Assembly: GCF_001659605.2 (NCBI RefSeq)
Contig: NC_035162.2
Coordinates: forward strand, 28,573,526-28,637,525
Reading direction: 5' to 3'
Length of the DNA stretch: 64,000 nucleotides
Source: Manihot esculenta
Taxonomy: Eukaryota; Streptophyta; Magnoliopsida; Malpighiales; Euphorbiaceae
Positions 46,767 to 59,696 of this stretch are shown here, in pieces (the first letter of the stretch is position 1; every line of letters begins with the position of its first letter). The notes below the pieces were generated by a model. The model saw only the letters and a program-made list of their open reading frames with translations. It did no database searches and was not told the DNA's origin. The position numbers and the translations under genes were made by a program.

Positions 46767-49264
46767 TGTAACAGCCCGGAAACCGGTACCCCTCAGTAAC
46801 GGCCCGAGTTGTTATGGCACTAGGATCCAGATCGGCTTAAGGCCGCCTAGACCCGTAGTAAGCCTGCTATGAACTCTGTGTACCTGATAAAATCCCATAC
46901 ATGATCCGACTTAGACTACTAATCTTTAAAAACTTTTCTTTAAAACTACCAGACGTAACCTTTAAAACACTCTGTAGGTCCAATCATATGAACCAATGCT
47001 CAGATATACTAGTCTGAACTACCCCTCAGGGGCTAACCAGTGATGCTCTACCAAGTAACCTCCATGCACTATGCGCTCTGCAGCATAGAACCCACTCTAT
47101 AAAGGTCAGCATATCATAAGTTAACTTGGCTACCACAGGGTCACAGGAATCAAACCCGGTCTTCCCTAATGGCCTCTCTATGGATCACAGGAATCAAACC
47201 TGGTCTTTCCTTTGTATCTGATATATGTCACTGGGTTTTCAAAACACAACATCTATTAAGTCTGGTCTGACTCATTTCTCATCAAGAAACTATAAACAGG
47301 ATACATGTATATACTCAAGGGAGAAACATACTCATACTATAGGCAAAAGCACAGTCTATCGCATATACACATTGACTTACTATCTATTACATCACTTTAC
47401 AATATCTCTTTATTTACATCATGTCCACTACTCTATTACACATGCAATACTGAAGCCTTTACTCTGTTGCTCTCTCACTTCCCAGCTAACCTGAACCTGC
47501 AAAACTGGGATTAAGGGAAAGGGATGAGCTATAAAGCCCAGTGAGTAGAAACACTGAAAACAGTTCATTCATACGCACTTTCTATGACAATGCATGATAA
47601 CATAGAGAATTCACATCAAGGGTAAACCTGTCACCACATAGTCCCAGTATCTAATCCGTGCCAGGCCGTGAACTAGGTCCTGGTCTTCCTGTAACGCATA
47701 CATACATACATGCATCCTTTAAAACTGCCAGGCCGGTGATGGGGTCCTGGAGTTTTTGTACATCTAATAAAGCTGTCATGCCATAAAAATAAAAGGAAGT
47801 ACTGGTCTGCTTCTCAAGGACTAATGGATCATTCAGTATTTCCCCACATCTTGGATTAGACATGACCTCAAAACTCCCACTGAGGGCTATTGATGTCGCC
47901 TTGGTCTAATCCTCACTATCAATGAATAATGCAATGCAACATCTTCGTGATTCGCATGCAATCACCCTGTTATAAATCATAGCATTCATGATGCATGAAC
48001 TATGCTCAAACATTCGGTTACTTTAATATAAAACATTAAGTTTAATTCTACTCACCTCTGCTCCTCTAGCAGATACTGAACTGACTCTGCAACCTCTAAC
48101 TCTGATGACCTCCTCGATCTCTCGGGTCCAATCCTGAATCAAATGGACTCGCATGAGGTGTCAAACATATTCTATCATAACTCTTAAACAATCCCCTATA
48201 ATCCCCTCTGAACCTCTGAAAACAAACACATAAACATGCAAAAGATAAGCTGGACAGAACACATTCGGCGGCAGGTTCGGCGGCCGAATGTCCTGAACAG
48301 AACCGAAACTGGCATACCTTCGGCGGCCGAATCTCTTCTTTCGGCGGCCGAATCCCCTAAACAGAACCGAACCCCAAGGCACTCAGGGGTAAGCTGTGGC
48401 AACCTAAGCTACCCTTCAAGATGTTCGGCGGCCGAATCCTTCTTCGGCTGCCGAACCTGAGTTCTTCATGAACTCAGCTTCGTGCACAACACATTCTGCC
48501 AAGCACTAACTCTACTCTATCATGCATAACTCACTCCTCCTCAACTCACATATACACATGTATATGAACCAAGGGGTCCAAAACTACCTACTAACCCCAA
48601 CAAAACAACAAGCATAACATGTAATCAAACTTCTCCATAAACACATCAAAACTAACCTAAGCATGCAACTCATGCATAAACTCTCTACTCCCTCTTTAAA
48701 AGCTGTTAAAAGTTCATTAAAACAAACGTAAGAACTTCTCTTACCTCCTGAAATCAGAAGAGGAACAACCAAACTCAGCAACTCCTCCTCCAAAGCTTCA
48801 AACCTTCAAAACTCACTTTTCTCTCAAACACGTTCAAACCCTTTGCAAAATGACCAAACCCTCTGCCTACGCTGATAAAAGCGTGCAGATGAGTCATGGG
48901 AGACGTGGCTTAACCCTCTAGCCATGATCTGGAGGCAACAGCTGGCCAAACAACTTAGCCGACCACCCCAGTTTCGGCTGCCGAAACTGCATGCAAAACC
49001 ATGCAACGTTCGGGGGCCGCACATAAACTTTCGGGGGCCGAACATTGGGCACTTTCGGCGGCCGAACTTACCATTCGGGGGCCGAACATGACAGAAACTC
49101 CTTAGGCCACTTCTCCTCAAAACCTAACTCTTTTCTGAATCAAACCGTTTAAACACTTAAAAAACTTCTAGAAAACCTTCACTCTTACCCTTCTAGAACC
49201 TCTGACATTCCGGAATTCCACCGGATGGTAAGAATTCTGATGCCTGAACTAGCCGGGTATTACA
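46767..49264 (-). repeat. E6 3' LTR
   Basis: 2498 bp, from TGTAACAGCCCGG to CCGGGTATTACA on the plus strand. Palindrome clusters lie at about 48260-48455 and 48970-49090. Confidence 0.95.
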
Positions 49265-49301
49265 TTCTTCCCCCCTTATAAAACATTCGTCCTCGAATGT
49301 T
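49265..49301 (-). promoter_or_regulatory. E6 polypurine tract and hairpin
   Basis: On the minus strand ATAAGGGGGGAAGAA abuts the LTR. The hairpin AACATTCG-AGGA-CGAATGTT (49282-49301) is a perfect 8-bp stem identical to that of E4. Confidence 0.88.
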
Positions 49302-50712
49302 ACACAAACAAACAGATAAACATATAAAGCCTACCACTTCTCTCGAAGGAGAGAATCTATACCTCTACCTTTTTCTGAACTTCACAGCTTTCGCTGCGCT
49401 ACTCTGATCCTTACTCTTCTCTTTTTCTTTTCATCTTAATTAAACTTATCTCTTTAATCCTTACTCGGCAATATACTCCTCTGTAGGTTCGATATCAAAC
49501 TGTACTCCTAATCCTTGCCCGCCTTTCCTCTTCTTTATCAAACTAACTTGATTTCTAACTCTCACCAGGTACTACTCAAATCTGTACTCTGATCATACCA
49601 ATCTGTAAATCCAATCCGTAATCACACTGGAATCATCACAACCACTTCCTACTGACTGTTCTACTAGATCATCAATCCTATCTAGGAACACCTGTAACTA
49701 CTTAGTAGTGATCTTGTTAACTGGAAACAGGTAAACAAAATCTCAAGAGTCTATCCTTCGTTTTCCACAATAACACTGGAGCATTCCAGGGTGAGGTACT
49801 AAGTCGGATAAAATCTTTATCTACTAAGCTTCGACTCTACTCTTTCACCTCTCTTTCTTTCTCTATCTCTTTCTCTCTGCAGGTGCCATCCTGTCGGGTA
49901 GAAGGACAGAAATGGTTCCGCGTCCAGATACCACTCCTATTCTCAACTCTAACTCCTTAACAGATGGAAAACCTAACAACTAATCTGGGAAACACCTAGA
50001 ACTCTCTCTAGTAAAGGGCACTGAGGCTGATTCCCTGTCCTGAAAACCTGCTCACAAGAGCTAAGATAACCCTCTGACAACCTTTCCTGTATAACGATGA
50101 GCCAGTAGGACTGATATCAAACTTCTAGGCATCTACACTATACTCTGTCCTCCTATACTCTGTCCTTTCTGAAGGACTAACTGTGATCCATCCTTGCCTC
50201 TGAACTCTCCTACCTTGTCTCTGTGGACACAGGTAGTACTATGAGTAGCTAGCCAATCCGCCCTAGGTTGACATCATCAGTCACCCCTAGAACCATAAGG
50301 TCAGCTGGATCGCATCGCCTACTCTGTACAAACTCTGACCTGTACTATCTGACTCTGCATCAGATGGATCATACTCAGGTTTACTGCCTCTACGAAAACA
50401 AACACTCTAAGCCCAGAAGTCATCAAATCCCCTCTTATCAATGGCTCACAACAACAAGGAAAGCGAAACACTGGGGTCTACACCAACAGCATACACATCT
50501 GAACACTTCTAAGTGAACGTATCTGACGTCACCGTGTATGATGTGTTAGCCTTTTACTACATCAGGGTGAAGATCCAAGCCGAAGCTAATGGAACTTCCC
50601 TCGGGAATCCTCTAAAGAAAAGACTTACTCTCTTCCTCTGCCTCAACTACCATCTAATCCCAGACTGATTCTAATCTCTTTCTTTATACTCTACTTTCCT
50701 TTTCTTTTCTTC
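49302..50712 (-). pseudogene. E6 decayed pol remnant
   Basis: On the minus strand the sequence parallels protease and RT portions of E1-E3 pol in short words (for example near 50270-50400 and 49780-49930), but frames are broken throughout. The same decayed stretch is present in E4 (from about 34110 to 35150), including shared simple runs such as AGAGAAAGAGATAGAGAAAG. Confidence 0.8.
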
Positions 50713-51291
50713 TTACTCTGAGCTATCTGGTTCACAAAATAAACACCGCAGATCATTCAAAGAAAAATGAATGAACATACCTGGCAATTCTATGTCAGAT
50801 GTATCAACCTCTTTTTCTTGTCTACTATCCTGAGCTAATCTGTCTGTGGGACACTCACACATCTTATGCCCCTCTTGACCACACCTAAAACATCTAGTTG
50901 TCCCTGCAAGACAAACTCCTCTATGCAGCTTTCCACATCTCTCACACTTTGGTTTGCCTTTACCAATACTCGGACCAGCTCCACTAGTCTCTAACTCTTT
51001 CTTCCAGAATCTGCTCTTTTTCTTACTCAAAGTTCTTCCCCATTTCACTCTTCTCGAGGTAGCTGTACTCCAAGTGGAGAGCTCCTCCTCTCCTACACCT
51101 GACATTTTAGTCTCCTGAGTCTGGACATCTTCTTCTTCTATATTCACTTGTACACCTACATCTCTTCTCTGTACATCTACTTCTATCTCTCTCTGGTCTC
51201 CTAATATTTCCTCTAGATTTATTTCTTCTCTACTTTCCTCAAAAGATCCTTCAGATGGGTCTGATTCACTCTGAGGACTAATTCCACTCAT
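50713..51291 (-). CDS. E6 gag-like protein lacking the capsid region
   Basis: This is a 192-residue frame from the ATG at 51291, chosen because it aligns with the gag starts of the other elements (RAKMSG against RVKMRG) and follows a TTTTCAG. The first 100 residues are acidic with many Glu/Asp. Next comes a basic segment (KWGRTLSKKKSRFWKKE) and two zinc knuckles (CERCGKLHRGVC and [14 protein letters not shown], about residues 115-142), then a short unrelated-looking tail. The capsid part that occupies about 165 residues in E3 is absent, yet the frame is open. It may be a nucleic-acid-binding remnant kept by selection, or may simply be young; one copy cannot tell. The upstream in-frame ATG at 51417 seems less likely. 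Confidence 0.7.
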   Translation of the reverse strand: MSGISPQSESDPSEGSFEESREEINLEEILGDQREIEVDVQRRDVGVQVNIEEEDVQTQETKMSGVGEEELSTWSTATSRRVKWGRTLSKKKSRFWKKELETSGAGPSIGKGKPKCERCGKLHRGVCLAGTTRCFRCGQEGHKMCECPTDRLAQDSRQEKEVDTSDIELPGMFIHFSLNDLRCLFCEPDSSE

Positions 51292-51546
51292 CTTAGCTCT
51301 GAAAACACAAAACACAAGTAAGCAAACATTAGCACACAGATAGTTCATATGAAGACACATGAACATAGAACATATACATGCATAGCATCCAGCATGACAT
51401 TTCACATCAGCATGCAAAACAAACTGCCTCTCTTAGTGGACATGATTTACCTTATTGTGCTTTGCCTTTCTAAAACCTCTAGACCAACCTCTTTCCGATG
51501 TGAGATATCTCTAATCCTTGAACACACCGTACTTATGAGGCCCTAT

Positions 51547-51558
51547 GCTCTGATACCA
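51547..51558 (-). promoter_or_regulatory. E6 primer binding site
   Basis: On the minus strand TGGTATCAGAGC, two bases from the LTR end (three in the other elements). Confidence 0.92.
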
Positions 51559-51560
51559 TC

Positions 51561-54058
51561 TGTAACAGCCCGAAAACCGGTACCCCTCAGTAACGGCCCG
51601 AGTTGTTATGGCACTAGGATCCAGATCAGCTTAAGGCCGCCTAGACCCGTAGTAAGCCTGCTATGAACTCTGTGTACCTGATAAAATCCCATACATGATC
51701 CGACTTAGACTACTAATCTTTAAAAACTTTTCTTTAAAACTACCAGACGTAACCTTTAAAACACTCTGTAGGTCCAATCATATGAACCAATGCTCAGATA
51801 TACTAGTCTGAACTACCCCTCAGGGGCTAACCAGTGATGCTCTACCAAGTAACCTCCATGCACTATGCGCTCTGCAGCATAGAACCCACTCTATAAAGGT
51901 CAGCATATCATAAGTTAACTTGGCTACCACAGGGTCACAGGAATCAAACCCGGTCTTCCCTAATGGCCTCTCTATGGATCACAGGAATCAAACCTGGTCT
52001 TTCCTTTGTATCTGATATATGTCACTGGGTTTTCAAAACACAACATCTATTAAGTCTGGTCTGACTCATTTCTCATCAAGAAACTATAAACAGGATACAT
52101 GTATATACTCAAGGGAGCAACATACTCATACTATAGGCAAAAGCACAGTCTATCGCATATACACATTGACTTACTATCTATTACATCACTTTACAATATC
52201 TCTTTATTTACATCATGTCCACTACTCTATTACACATGCAATACTGAAGCCTTTACTCTGTTGCTCTCTCACTTCCCAGCTAACCTGAACCTGCAAAACT
52301 GGGATTAAGGGAAAGGGATGAGCTATAAAGCCCAGTGAGTAGAAACACTGAAAACAGTTCATTCATACGCACTTTCTATGACAATGCATGATAACATAGA
52401 GAATTCACATCAAGGGTAAACCTGTCACCACATAGTCCCAGTATCTAATCCGTGCCAGGCCGTGAACTAGGTCCTGGTCTTCCTGTAACGCATACATACA
52501 TACATGCATCCTTTAAAACTGCCAGGCCGGTGATGGGGTCCTGGAGTTTTTGTACATCTAATAAAGCTGTCATGCCATAAAAATAAAAGGAAGTACTGGT
52601 CTGCTTCTCAAGGACTAATGGATCATTCAGTATTTCCCCACATCTTGGATTAGACATGACCTCAAAACTCCCACTGAGGGCTATTGATGTCGCCTTGGTC
52701 TAATCCTCACTATCAATGAATAATGCAATGCAACATCTTCGTGATTCGCATGCAATCACCCTGTTATAAATCATAGCATTCATGATGCATGAACTATGCT
52801 CAAACATTCGGTTACTTTAATATAAAACATTAAGTTTAATTCTACTCACCTCTGCTCCTCTAGCAGATACTGAACTGACTCTGCAACCTCTAACTCTGAT
52901 GACCTCCTCGATCTCTCGGGTCCAATCCTGAATCAAATGGACTCGCATGAGGTGTCAAACATATTCTATCATAACTCTTAAACAATCCCCTATAATCCCC
53001 TCTGAACCTCTGAAAACAAACACATAAACATGCAAAAGATAAGCTGGACAGAACACATTCGGCGGCAGGTTCGGCGGCCGAATGTCCTTAACAGAACCGA
53101 AACTGGCATACCTTCGGCGGCCGAATCTCTTCTTTCGGCGGCCGAATCCCCTAAACAGAACCGAACCCCAAGGCACTCAGGGGTAAGCTGTGGCAACCTA
53201 AGCTACCCTTCAAGATGTTCGGCGGCCGAATCCTTCTTCGGCTGCCGAACCTGAGTTCTTCATGAACTCAGCTTCGTGCACAACACATTCTGCCAAGCAC
53301 TAACTCTACTCTATCATGCATAACTCACTCCTCCTCAACTCACATATACACATGTATATGAACCAAGGGGTCCAAAACTACCTACTAACCCCAACAAAAC
53401 AACAAGCATAACATGTAATCAAACTTCTCCATAAACACATCAAAACTAACCTAAGCATGCAACTCATGCATAAACTCTCTACTCCCTCTTTAAAAGCTGT
53501 TAAAAGTTCATTAAAACAAACGTAAGAACTTCTCTTACCTCCTGAAATCAGAAGAGGAACAACCAAACTCAGCAACTCCTCCTCCAAAGCTTCAAACCTT
53601 CAAAACTCACTTTTCTCTCAAACACGTTCAAACCCTTTGCAAAATGACCAAACCCTCTGCCTACGCTGATAAAAGCTTGCAGATGAGTCATGGGAGACGT
53701 GGCTTAACCCCCTAGCCATGATCTGGAGGCAACAGCTGGCCAAACAACTTAGCCGACCACCCCAGTTTCGGCTGCCGAAACTGCATGCAAAACCATGCAA
53801 CGTTCGGGGGCCGCACATAAACTTTCGGGGGCCGAACATTGGGCACTTTCGGCGGCCGAACTTACCATTCGGGGGCCGAACATGACAGAAACTCCTTAGG
53901 CCACTTCTCCTCAAAACCTAACTCTTTTCTGAATCAAACTGTTTAAACACTTAAAAAACTTCTAGAAAACCTTCACTCTTACCCTTCTAGAACCTCTGAC
54001 ATTCCGGAATTCCACCGGATGGTAAGAATTCTGATGCCTGAACTAGCCGGGTATTACA
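51561..54058 (-). repeat. E6 5' LTR
   Basis: 2498 bp, the same length as the 3' copy and nearly identical; the differences noticed are single bases such as CCCGAAAACC against CCCGGAAACC. Confidence 0.95.
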
Positions 54059-55119
54059 ATCTTATTCTAGAACTTGTTCTTCTTTGACTTTTTGGTGGTA
54101 CTGCCCCACCTCTTACTAGCTGAACTCAGAGAAGAAGGATCTAACCTTCCCCCACCTGGGGTCTTGGAACCAGAAGGCTGTGCTACTGGCTGCTTGACTT
54201 TCCCTTCGATGATTGCACTAGCCTCCATCCTCCGAGCCATATCCACTATGGCATGGAAACTCTCCCTCTCTGCTAACTGGATCAAGGAGAAATACCTGGA
54301 ATGGAGCTTCATGATATACCTCCTTGACTTCTTCTGATCTGTGTCCAAATTATGCCCAGCAAACGGCAACAGCTCCAAAAATCTGTCTGTATACTCATCC
54401 ACCCTCATCTCATCTGTCTGTCTCAACTGCTCAAATTCAATCATCTTCAACTCCCTTGAACTGTCAGGGAAGGACCATCCAGCGAACTCATTAGCAAACT
54501 CCTCCCATGATAGGCTATCCAACCTCGGATTCACATAATTCTTAAACCACTCTCGGGCCTTCTTGCATTTTAGTGTGAACCCAGCCATCTGAATGGCTTT
54601 ACTGTCATCAACTCCTATCTCATCTGTAATCATCTTGACCCTCTCAAGGTACATAAACGGGTCATCACCGGTTTCATACTAGGGAGCACCCAGCTTCATG
54701 TAGTCGGTCATCTTGACCTTGCTCCTTTCAGATGAGCTAGGTTTTGGTACTTAGGTTTCTAGGACAGTAGGTGCTGCTGGTGGTGGAGGAGGTGCAATAT
54801 CCCCTGGGGTAGGGTTTGTTGTACCTAGGTAGAAAGATGGGGGTGGGAACATAGGGTACTATGGGTATGGTGGGTAGAAAGATGGGTATGGCATATGAGA
54901 GTGGTAAGGGTTAAAGCTGGGGTAATCCGATGTACCTCCCATCGAATACCCGAGATTCTGAGAAAAGGGTGGGTAGTGGGGTGGCTGAACAAATCCCGAG
55001 GCCTGAGTGCCTCTTTGAGATTCTCCCATGCCCTCTTTCGACATGCTCACTCCAAGACTGCCATCCCTCCTCTGATCCACATCCATTTCATCCCCCACAT
55101 ATCGACGAGTTCCTCTCAT
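54059..55119 (-). pseudogene. E5 gag, N-terminal part, broken
   Basis: It starts at the ATG at 55119 (MRGTRR as in the relatives). It contains a Pro/Tyr-rich segment and the capsid region with REWFKNYV and [16 protein letters not shown]. In-frame stops are at 54859-54861, 54751-54753 and 54679-54681. It ends at the E6 insertion within the basic spacer before the zinc knuckles. Confidence 0.92.
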
Positions 55120-55367
55120 CTAGCTTACTGAAAAACAGTACACATCACATAAAACATTAGCATCAAATGGTTCATGTGCAAACACATGAACCCGCATCAC
55201 ATACATAGCATATCATCAATGCACATGCATAAAATCATGGCATTTCACATCATCATTCAAGACAGGACGCTACATCCTATCCTAGTGGACATGATTTTTT
55301 CTATTGTGCTTTACCTTCTAGAACATCTATGAGTCCGACACTCTAGGTCCGACCATATGAACCTAGG

Positions 55368-55379
55368 GCTTTGATACCA
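55368..55379 (-). promoter_or_regulatory. E5 primer binding site
   Basis: On the minus strand TGGTATCAAAGC, the same one-base variant as E3. Confidence 0.9.
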
Positions 55380-55382
55380 ATC

Positions 55383-57688
55383 TGTAATGACTCGAAAACC
55401 GGACCGTTACCGGCGCTAGGATCCAGATCGGCATAAGGCCACCGGGACCCGTAGCAAGCCTGACATGCATCCTGTAAACATGTTTAATCCCATACATGAT
55501 CAACACATACATAAAAATTTTGAACTTTTCTTTTCATTCATTCACCAAACTCAACCTGTGCATGCACTGTTCAAAAATATAAACATCAACCCCACACTAG
55601 AGTCCTCATCAATTGCTCCAATGGGGTAACATATCATAACTTAAGTTTGGTTTACATAAATATCATTAACAATCATGTACTCAAAAGGGATTAACAACAT
55701 ACTAGGGTCAAGCACAATTCTATCCTCCATAATACCATTACATTACATAACTGTTTAATACCACTCATTACATTACTGAACTAAACATTACATTTCAACA
55801 TTTATTATGTCCACCACTAGCTATTACATGACCATGACTTTACTCTAGCTGACCTCCTGGTCTATCCCGTACCTGCAAACCTGGGGATTAAGGGAGTGGG
55901 GTGAGCCACTAGAGCCCAGTGAGCAGAATAATAAAACATTATATTTAAACATATGGTGTCATGGAATGCATCACATCACAGACAAATCACATCAAGGATG
56001 AATTTGTCACCAATAGCCCACTACACATTCCAATAGTACCAGGGGCGTAGAATGGGCCTCACTGGTCTTTCTCTTACATTAACATAACATAACATAACAT
56101 TCCAATATGCCAGGGGCGTAGAATGGGCCTCACTGGTCTTTCTCTTACATAGTGCCAGGGGCGTAGAATGGGCCTCACTGGTCTTCCAAACCGTATCACA
56201 TCATATCATACATAGTGCAGGCTAAAGGATCATCCAACATTCATCCGCATCAACAACATATTATGCAATGCAACATATTCGTAAATTCTAATGCAAGCAC
56301 CCTAGTATATCTCATGGCATTCATGATGCGTGAATCATGTTAAGAACTGATTTATTTACTTAAAAGCATAAAGAGTTATTCCACTTACCTTAGGCTAGCT
56401 CTAACAAGACTCTGAAGCAGCTGACTCACTGCTAGGGTCCTCGGTTCCTCAGGTTCGAACCTACACAGGTGGACTCAAATGAGGGACCTAACATACAAGA
56501 ACATGACTCTAAAATACTCCCCAAAACCCCCCCTAAAACACCTTAAAACAATCACATAAATCATGCAAAGGAAGGCTGAACAGGGCACTCTCGGCGGCAG
56601 GTTCGGCGGCCGAAAGTCCCTCCAGAGCCGAAAGTCATGCACCTTCGGCTGCACTTTTGGCTGCCGAAGGTTCCCTCCAGAGACAAAACTCATGCATGTT
56701 CGGCGGCACCTTCGGCGGCCGAAACTCCCTTCCAGAGCCGAAAGTCCACTTTCCGGGGCAGGGTTCGGCAGCCAAAGGCTGGCCTCCACAGGCAGGTTCG
56801 GCGGCCAAAAGTCCCTTCGACTGTCGAACCTGAGTTCTTCCCAAGGGCAGAAACTCAGCCTCTAACATGCACAAAAACCTCCCAACTCATTCAAACATGC
56901 ATTTACCTATTCTACAACATGCAAAATCAAGCACACAAGCTCCTAGGGGCTTCCAACTATCCTAAACCCCAACTACAACAAAAATCATACATTGTTCAAA
57001 AACTCAACAAAAACCCATAAACTCAATAAAAACCTAAACATGCATTTCTACCCCATAAATCTTCATAAAACTTGCTTAAAACATAGAATGAGCTAAAGAT
57101 CTACTCTTACCTCTTAAAGATCGAAAGGAGAGGTGATCTAACTCGGAGATGGGAGAGATCTCGCTCCTTTGGTCTCCAAGCTCCAAAACTTGCTCTTTTG
57201 CTCAAAAATCTTCAAACCAAGTCCAAACTCATAAGAAATCATGAAAACTCGAAGGAAGAAGCTCAAAATCAACAAGGGACGGCGGAGAGCTCACCTTGAC
57301 CGAAAATGGGGAGAAAAGCTCGCCCGTTTCGGATAAGGGACCCCTTTATAGGTGGCTGGCCAGGCCACTTTCGGAGGCCTAACGTGCCTCCGCATGCATG
57401 CCATGTTCGGCGGCCGAACCTGGACTTCCCTCACTTATGCCTTCGGGGGCCTAAAGCACTCCCGAAGCATATGCATGTTCGGCGGCCGAACTTGAGGTTC
57501 GGCGGCCGAACCTGAATCTTCCTCCAAGGATACTTTCATGCAAAAAACTCATTTTCTTTCTTGCTTAAAACATAAAATACGTTAAAACAATTTATAAAAA
57601 CATGCTCTTACCCTTCTAGAGGTTTTTGACATCCGAGATTCCATCGGACGGTAGGAATTCCGATACCGGAGTCTAGTCGGGTATTACA
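55383..57688 (-). repeat. E5 5' LTR
   Basis: This 2306-bp LTR is the partner of 40598-42911 but visibly diverged from its first bases (TGTAATGACTCG against TGTAACGACCTG). It has a TATA box on the minus strand (57344-57350) and palindrome clusters at about 56590-56820 and 57360-57510. Confidence 0.93.
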
Positions 57689-57875
57689 TCATCAGAGAAC
57701 TAAACACATACTCAGGCGATATCACCTTATTCGAGAGATCATTGATAGAGGAGATATCAAAGTATGCAAAGTAGACACAAATGACAACATTGCAGATCCA
57801 CTGACCAAGCCTCTTTCACAGGTCAAGCATGATCAGCACACTAGGTCTATAGGTATTAGATACTTATATGATTAG
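57689..57875 (+). pseudogene. Copia pol, RNase H C-terminus, right of E5
   Basis: Continuing the frame from 40579-40597, it reads RTKHIL, RRYHLIREIIDRGD, KVDTNDNIADPLTKPLS and ends IRYLYD with a stop at 57873-57875. The H..R(Y/F)H..RE and NIADPLTK words are the hallmark end of Ty1/copia pol. Only this last part of the gene survives in the window; all upstream copia domains are absent. Confidence 0.92.
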
Positions 57876-57895
57876 GCCTAGTGCAAGTGGGAGAT
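57876..57895 (+). promoter_or_regulatory. Copia polypurine tract region
   Basis: AAGTGGGAGA lies directly before the LTR start, the usual plant copia polypurine tract. Confidence 0.85.
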
Positions 57896-59385
57896 TGTTA
57901 GTGTATTTGCCCTAGGCCATTATCTTGGACCTTTTTTATGTCGTTTGGTTATTAATAAAAGAGGTTTTTATCATTATTATTTATCTGCATGTTACATAGT
58001 AATGATTATCATCCCTGGTTACTTATTATTATGTTGATAATAATAAAATATAACTAGTATGATTATTGATTGATAATCATGAGATGATTATATATATGTT
58101 GATATAATTCAATAATCATAGATACTTGTTAGAAAACAAAGTATTTGATGGACCCGCATTGAGATTACTACATGAGTTATTGTCATAAGTGAATCTTAAA
58201 GTAGTTATGTCTTAATCATTTGACTTGAGATTGTCATAGTTTCCAACATAAGGACTATTATGTTTTGACATAACCAAACATTGTCTTTAATCGGACAATC
58301 ATAAAGGTTATGATTGAGTATAATAGAAATTATGTAGAGGATATTGAACAATCAAGATAGGATTTGTCCCTCTCTCTGAGAGAGATATCTTCTGGCCCCC
58401 TCGATAAGTGAGACTGAGAAATGCATGGTCGTGCTCAAATGAATTGATAGTGTGATCAATATCATTTGAATTTATCAGTCTGCTTAGAGATCAAGAAATC
58501 ATAAGTTTGAACATTATAAGTTTGACATTGACCATGGCTTATGTTCAAACTAAATATCGTGTGACAAAGGGATTAATACATATTCTATTTATTAGGATTT
58601 ATTAGACTATTGATCCTCATATTAGTTGGGTAGTCATAATGTCTTGCTAGAGGCCACTTATGACTTATGGGCCTTGTGGGACTAGACCTATTGCCAATTA
58701 ATGTGAGCCTATTAGGTCACACACAAAAGAATGTTGTTGATGTGCTATGACATATTAATGGGCTAAAAGCCCAAAGCCCATTAATATAATTAATAATAAT
58801 AAAGTGTTATTATTATTAATCATTATTATAATTAATATTAATTAATCATAATAAAGTGTTATTATTATTAATTATTTATTATTATGAGATAATAATATTT
58901 AAAAGATCTACAGTCTATCTGTAACTGTTACAGATAAAGGACTTTATCACATAAGATATTTGAGTATCTGTGAGATTGTGATAGTGGGTTATGAACACAA
59001 CTCCTTTTAGGAAAAGGAGTTGTAGGAAAAACAAAAGACTGAAACATATAAATACTCCTTCTATGAATTGTAGAAGGATGATGTTAATTTTTGAGAAAAA
59101 TTCAGTCTAACTATTGCAGATTATGGAGCACATAATCTATCCATTTTTGAGAAAGTTAGCACTATAGAAGGATAGAAGACGTTCATGTGGATACCATAGA
59201 GGGTGTTCGTTTGAAAAAGCAGCACCATCAATCCGCCATTGTATCTTTTGGACGAGATTAACAAGTTAGTCTCATATACTTCTTGTGAATTAAATGAAGC
59301 ACTCAGATTCTGGGAAAAGGAAATCAGAGAAATTTTATTTTTCCATTGCGCCTTTGGGTTGCAATAATCTCTAGATTTCCCAACA
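57896..59385 (+). mobile_element. Ty1/copia 3' LTR (truncated element)
   Basis: This 1490-bp LTR runs from TGTTAGTGTATTTGCCC to TTTCCCAACA, following copia pol and its polypurine tract. It is the same family as the solo LTR at 6411-7323. The flank after it is GGTTA; the matching left flank is not in the window because the 5' part of the element is lost. It contains an AT-rich stretch with TTATTATTATTAAT repeats (about 58780-58890). Confidence 0.92.
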
Positions 59386-59696
59386 GGTTATTCTTAGGTT
59401 ACCAATTGAATTAACTAAATTACTAATTTCAATTCCATGCATAATTAAGTTGAGGAAAGCATATTAAATTATCCAAAGAAAGACAGGAGAATAGAATTAT
59501 AACCCTTTAGCCTTATAACTAAAGAAAGTAAAAAGGAGAAAAAAAACTAAATTACAACCCTCAAAACTAATTAAAATAAACTAAAAACTAAGATCCTATT
59601 ACAAGGCTCTTAAGCCCATTACTCTTTGTAAATGGCCTTCAAAATTGAGCTTTTGGGCCTCTAAGGTAATTTGGTCTCCACTATAAACTCATAGAG
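59386..59696. other. Flanking DNA, no gene seen
   Basis: AT-rich sequence between the copia LTR and the next LTR terminus; nothing is recognisable in it. Confidence 0.5.

Larger units (their letters stand above)
46767..54058 (-). mobile_element. E6: non-autonomous LTR retrotransposon with gag-like frame
   Basis: This is a 7292-bp element with two LTRs of 2498 bp (46767-49264 and 51561-54058), a primer site (51547-51558), 2296 bp of internal DNA and a polypurine tract (49265-49279). The target duplication ATCTT is at 46762-46766 and 54059-54063. About seven differences between the LTRs were seen. The LTRs belong to the E4 family. It is inserted in the E5 gag, just before the zinc knuckles, in the same orientation. 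Confidence 0.95.
40598..57688 (-). mobile_element. E5: decayed Tekay/Del retrotransposon carrying nested E6
   Basis: Minus-strand order: 5' LTR (55383-57688), primer site (55368-55379), gag, E6 insertion, rest of gag-pol, polypurine tract, 3' LTR (40598-42911). The target duplication TCATC is at 40593-40597 and 57689-57693. The two LTRs differ at many more places than those of E3, E4 or E6, and the frame has many stops, so it is the oldest complete element of this lineage here. Confidence 0.95.

Noticed and set aside
55117..55563. Upstream in-frame ATGs of the gag frames as starts (for example 25563 in E3 and 51417 in E6).
   Set aside because: The residues before MRGT or MSGI differ freely between elements, while the sequence from MRGT onward is conserved, and a splice-acceptor-like word lies just before it.
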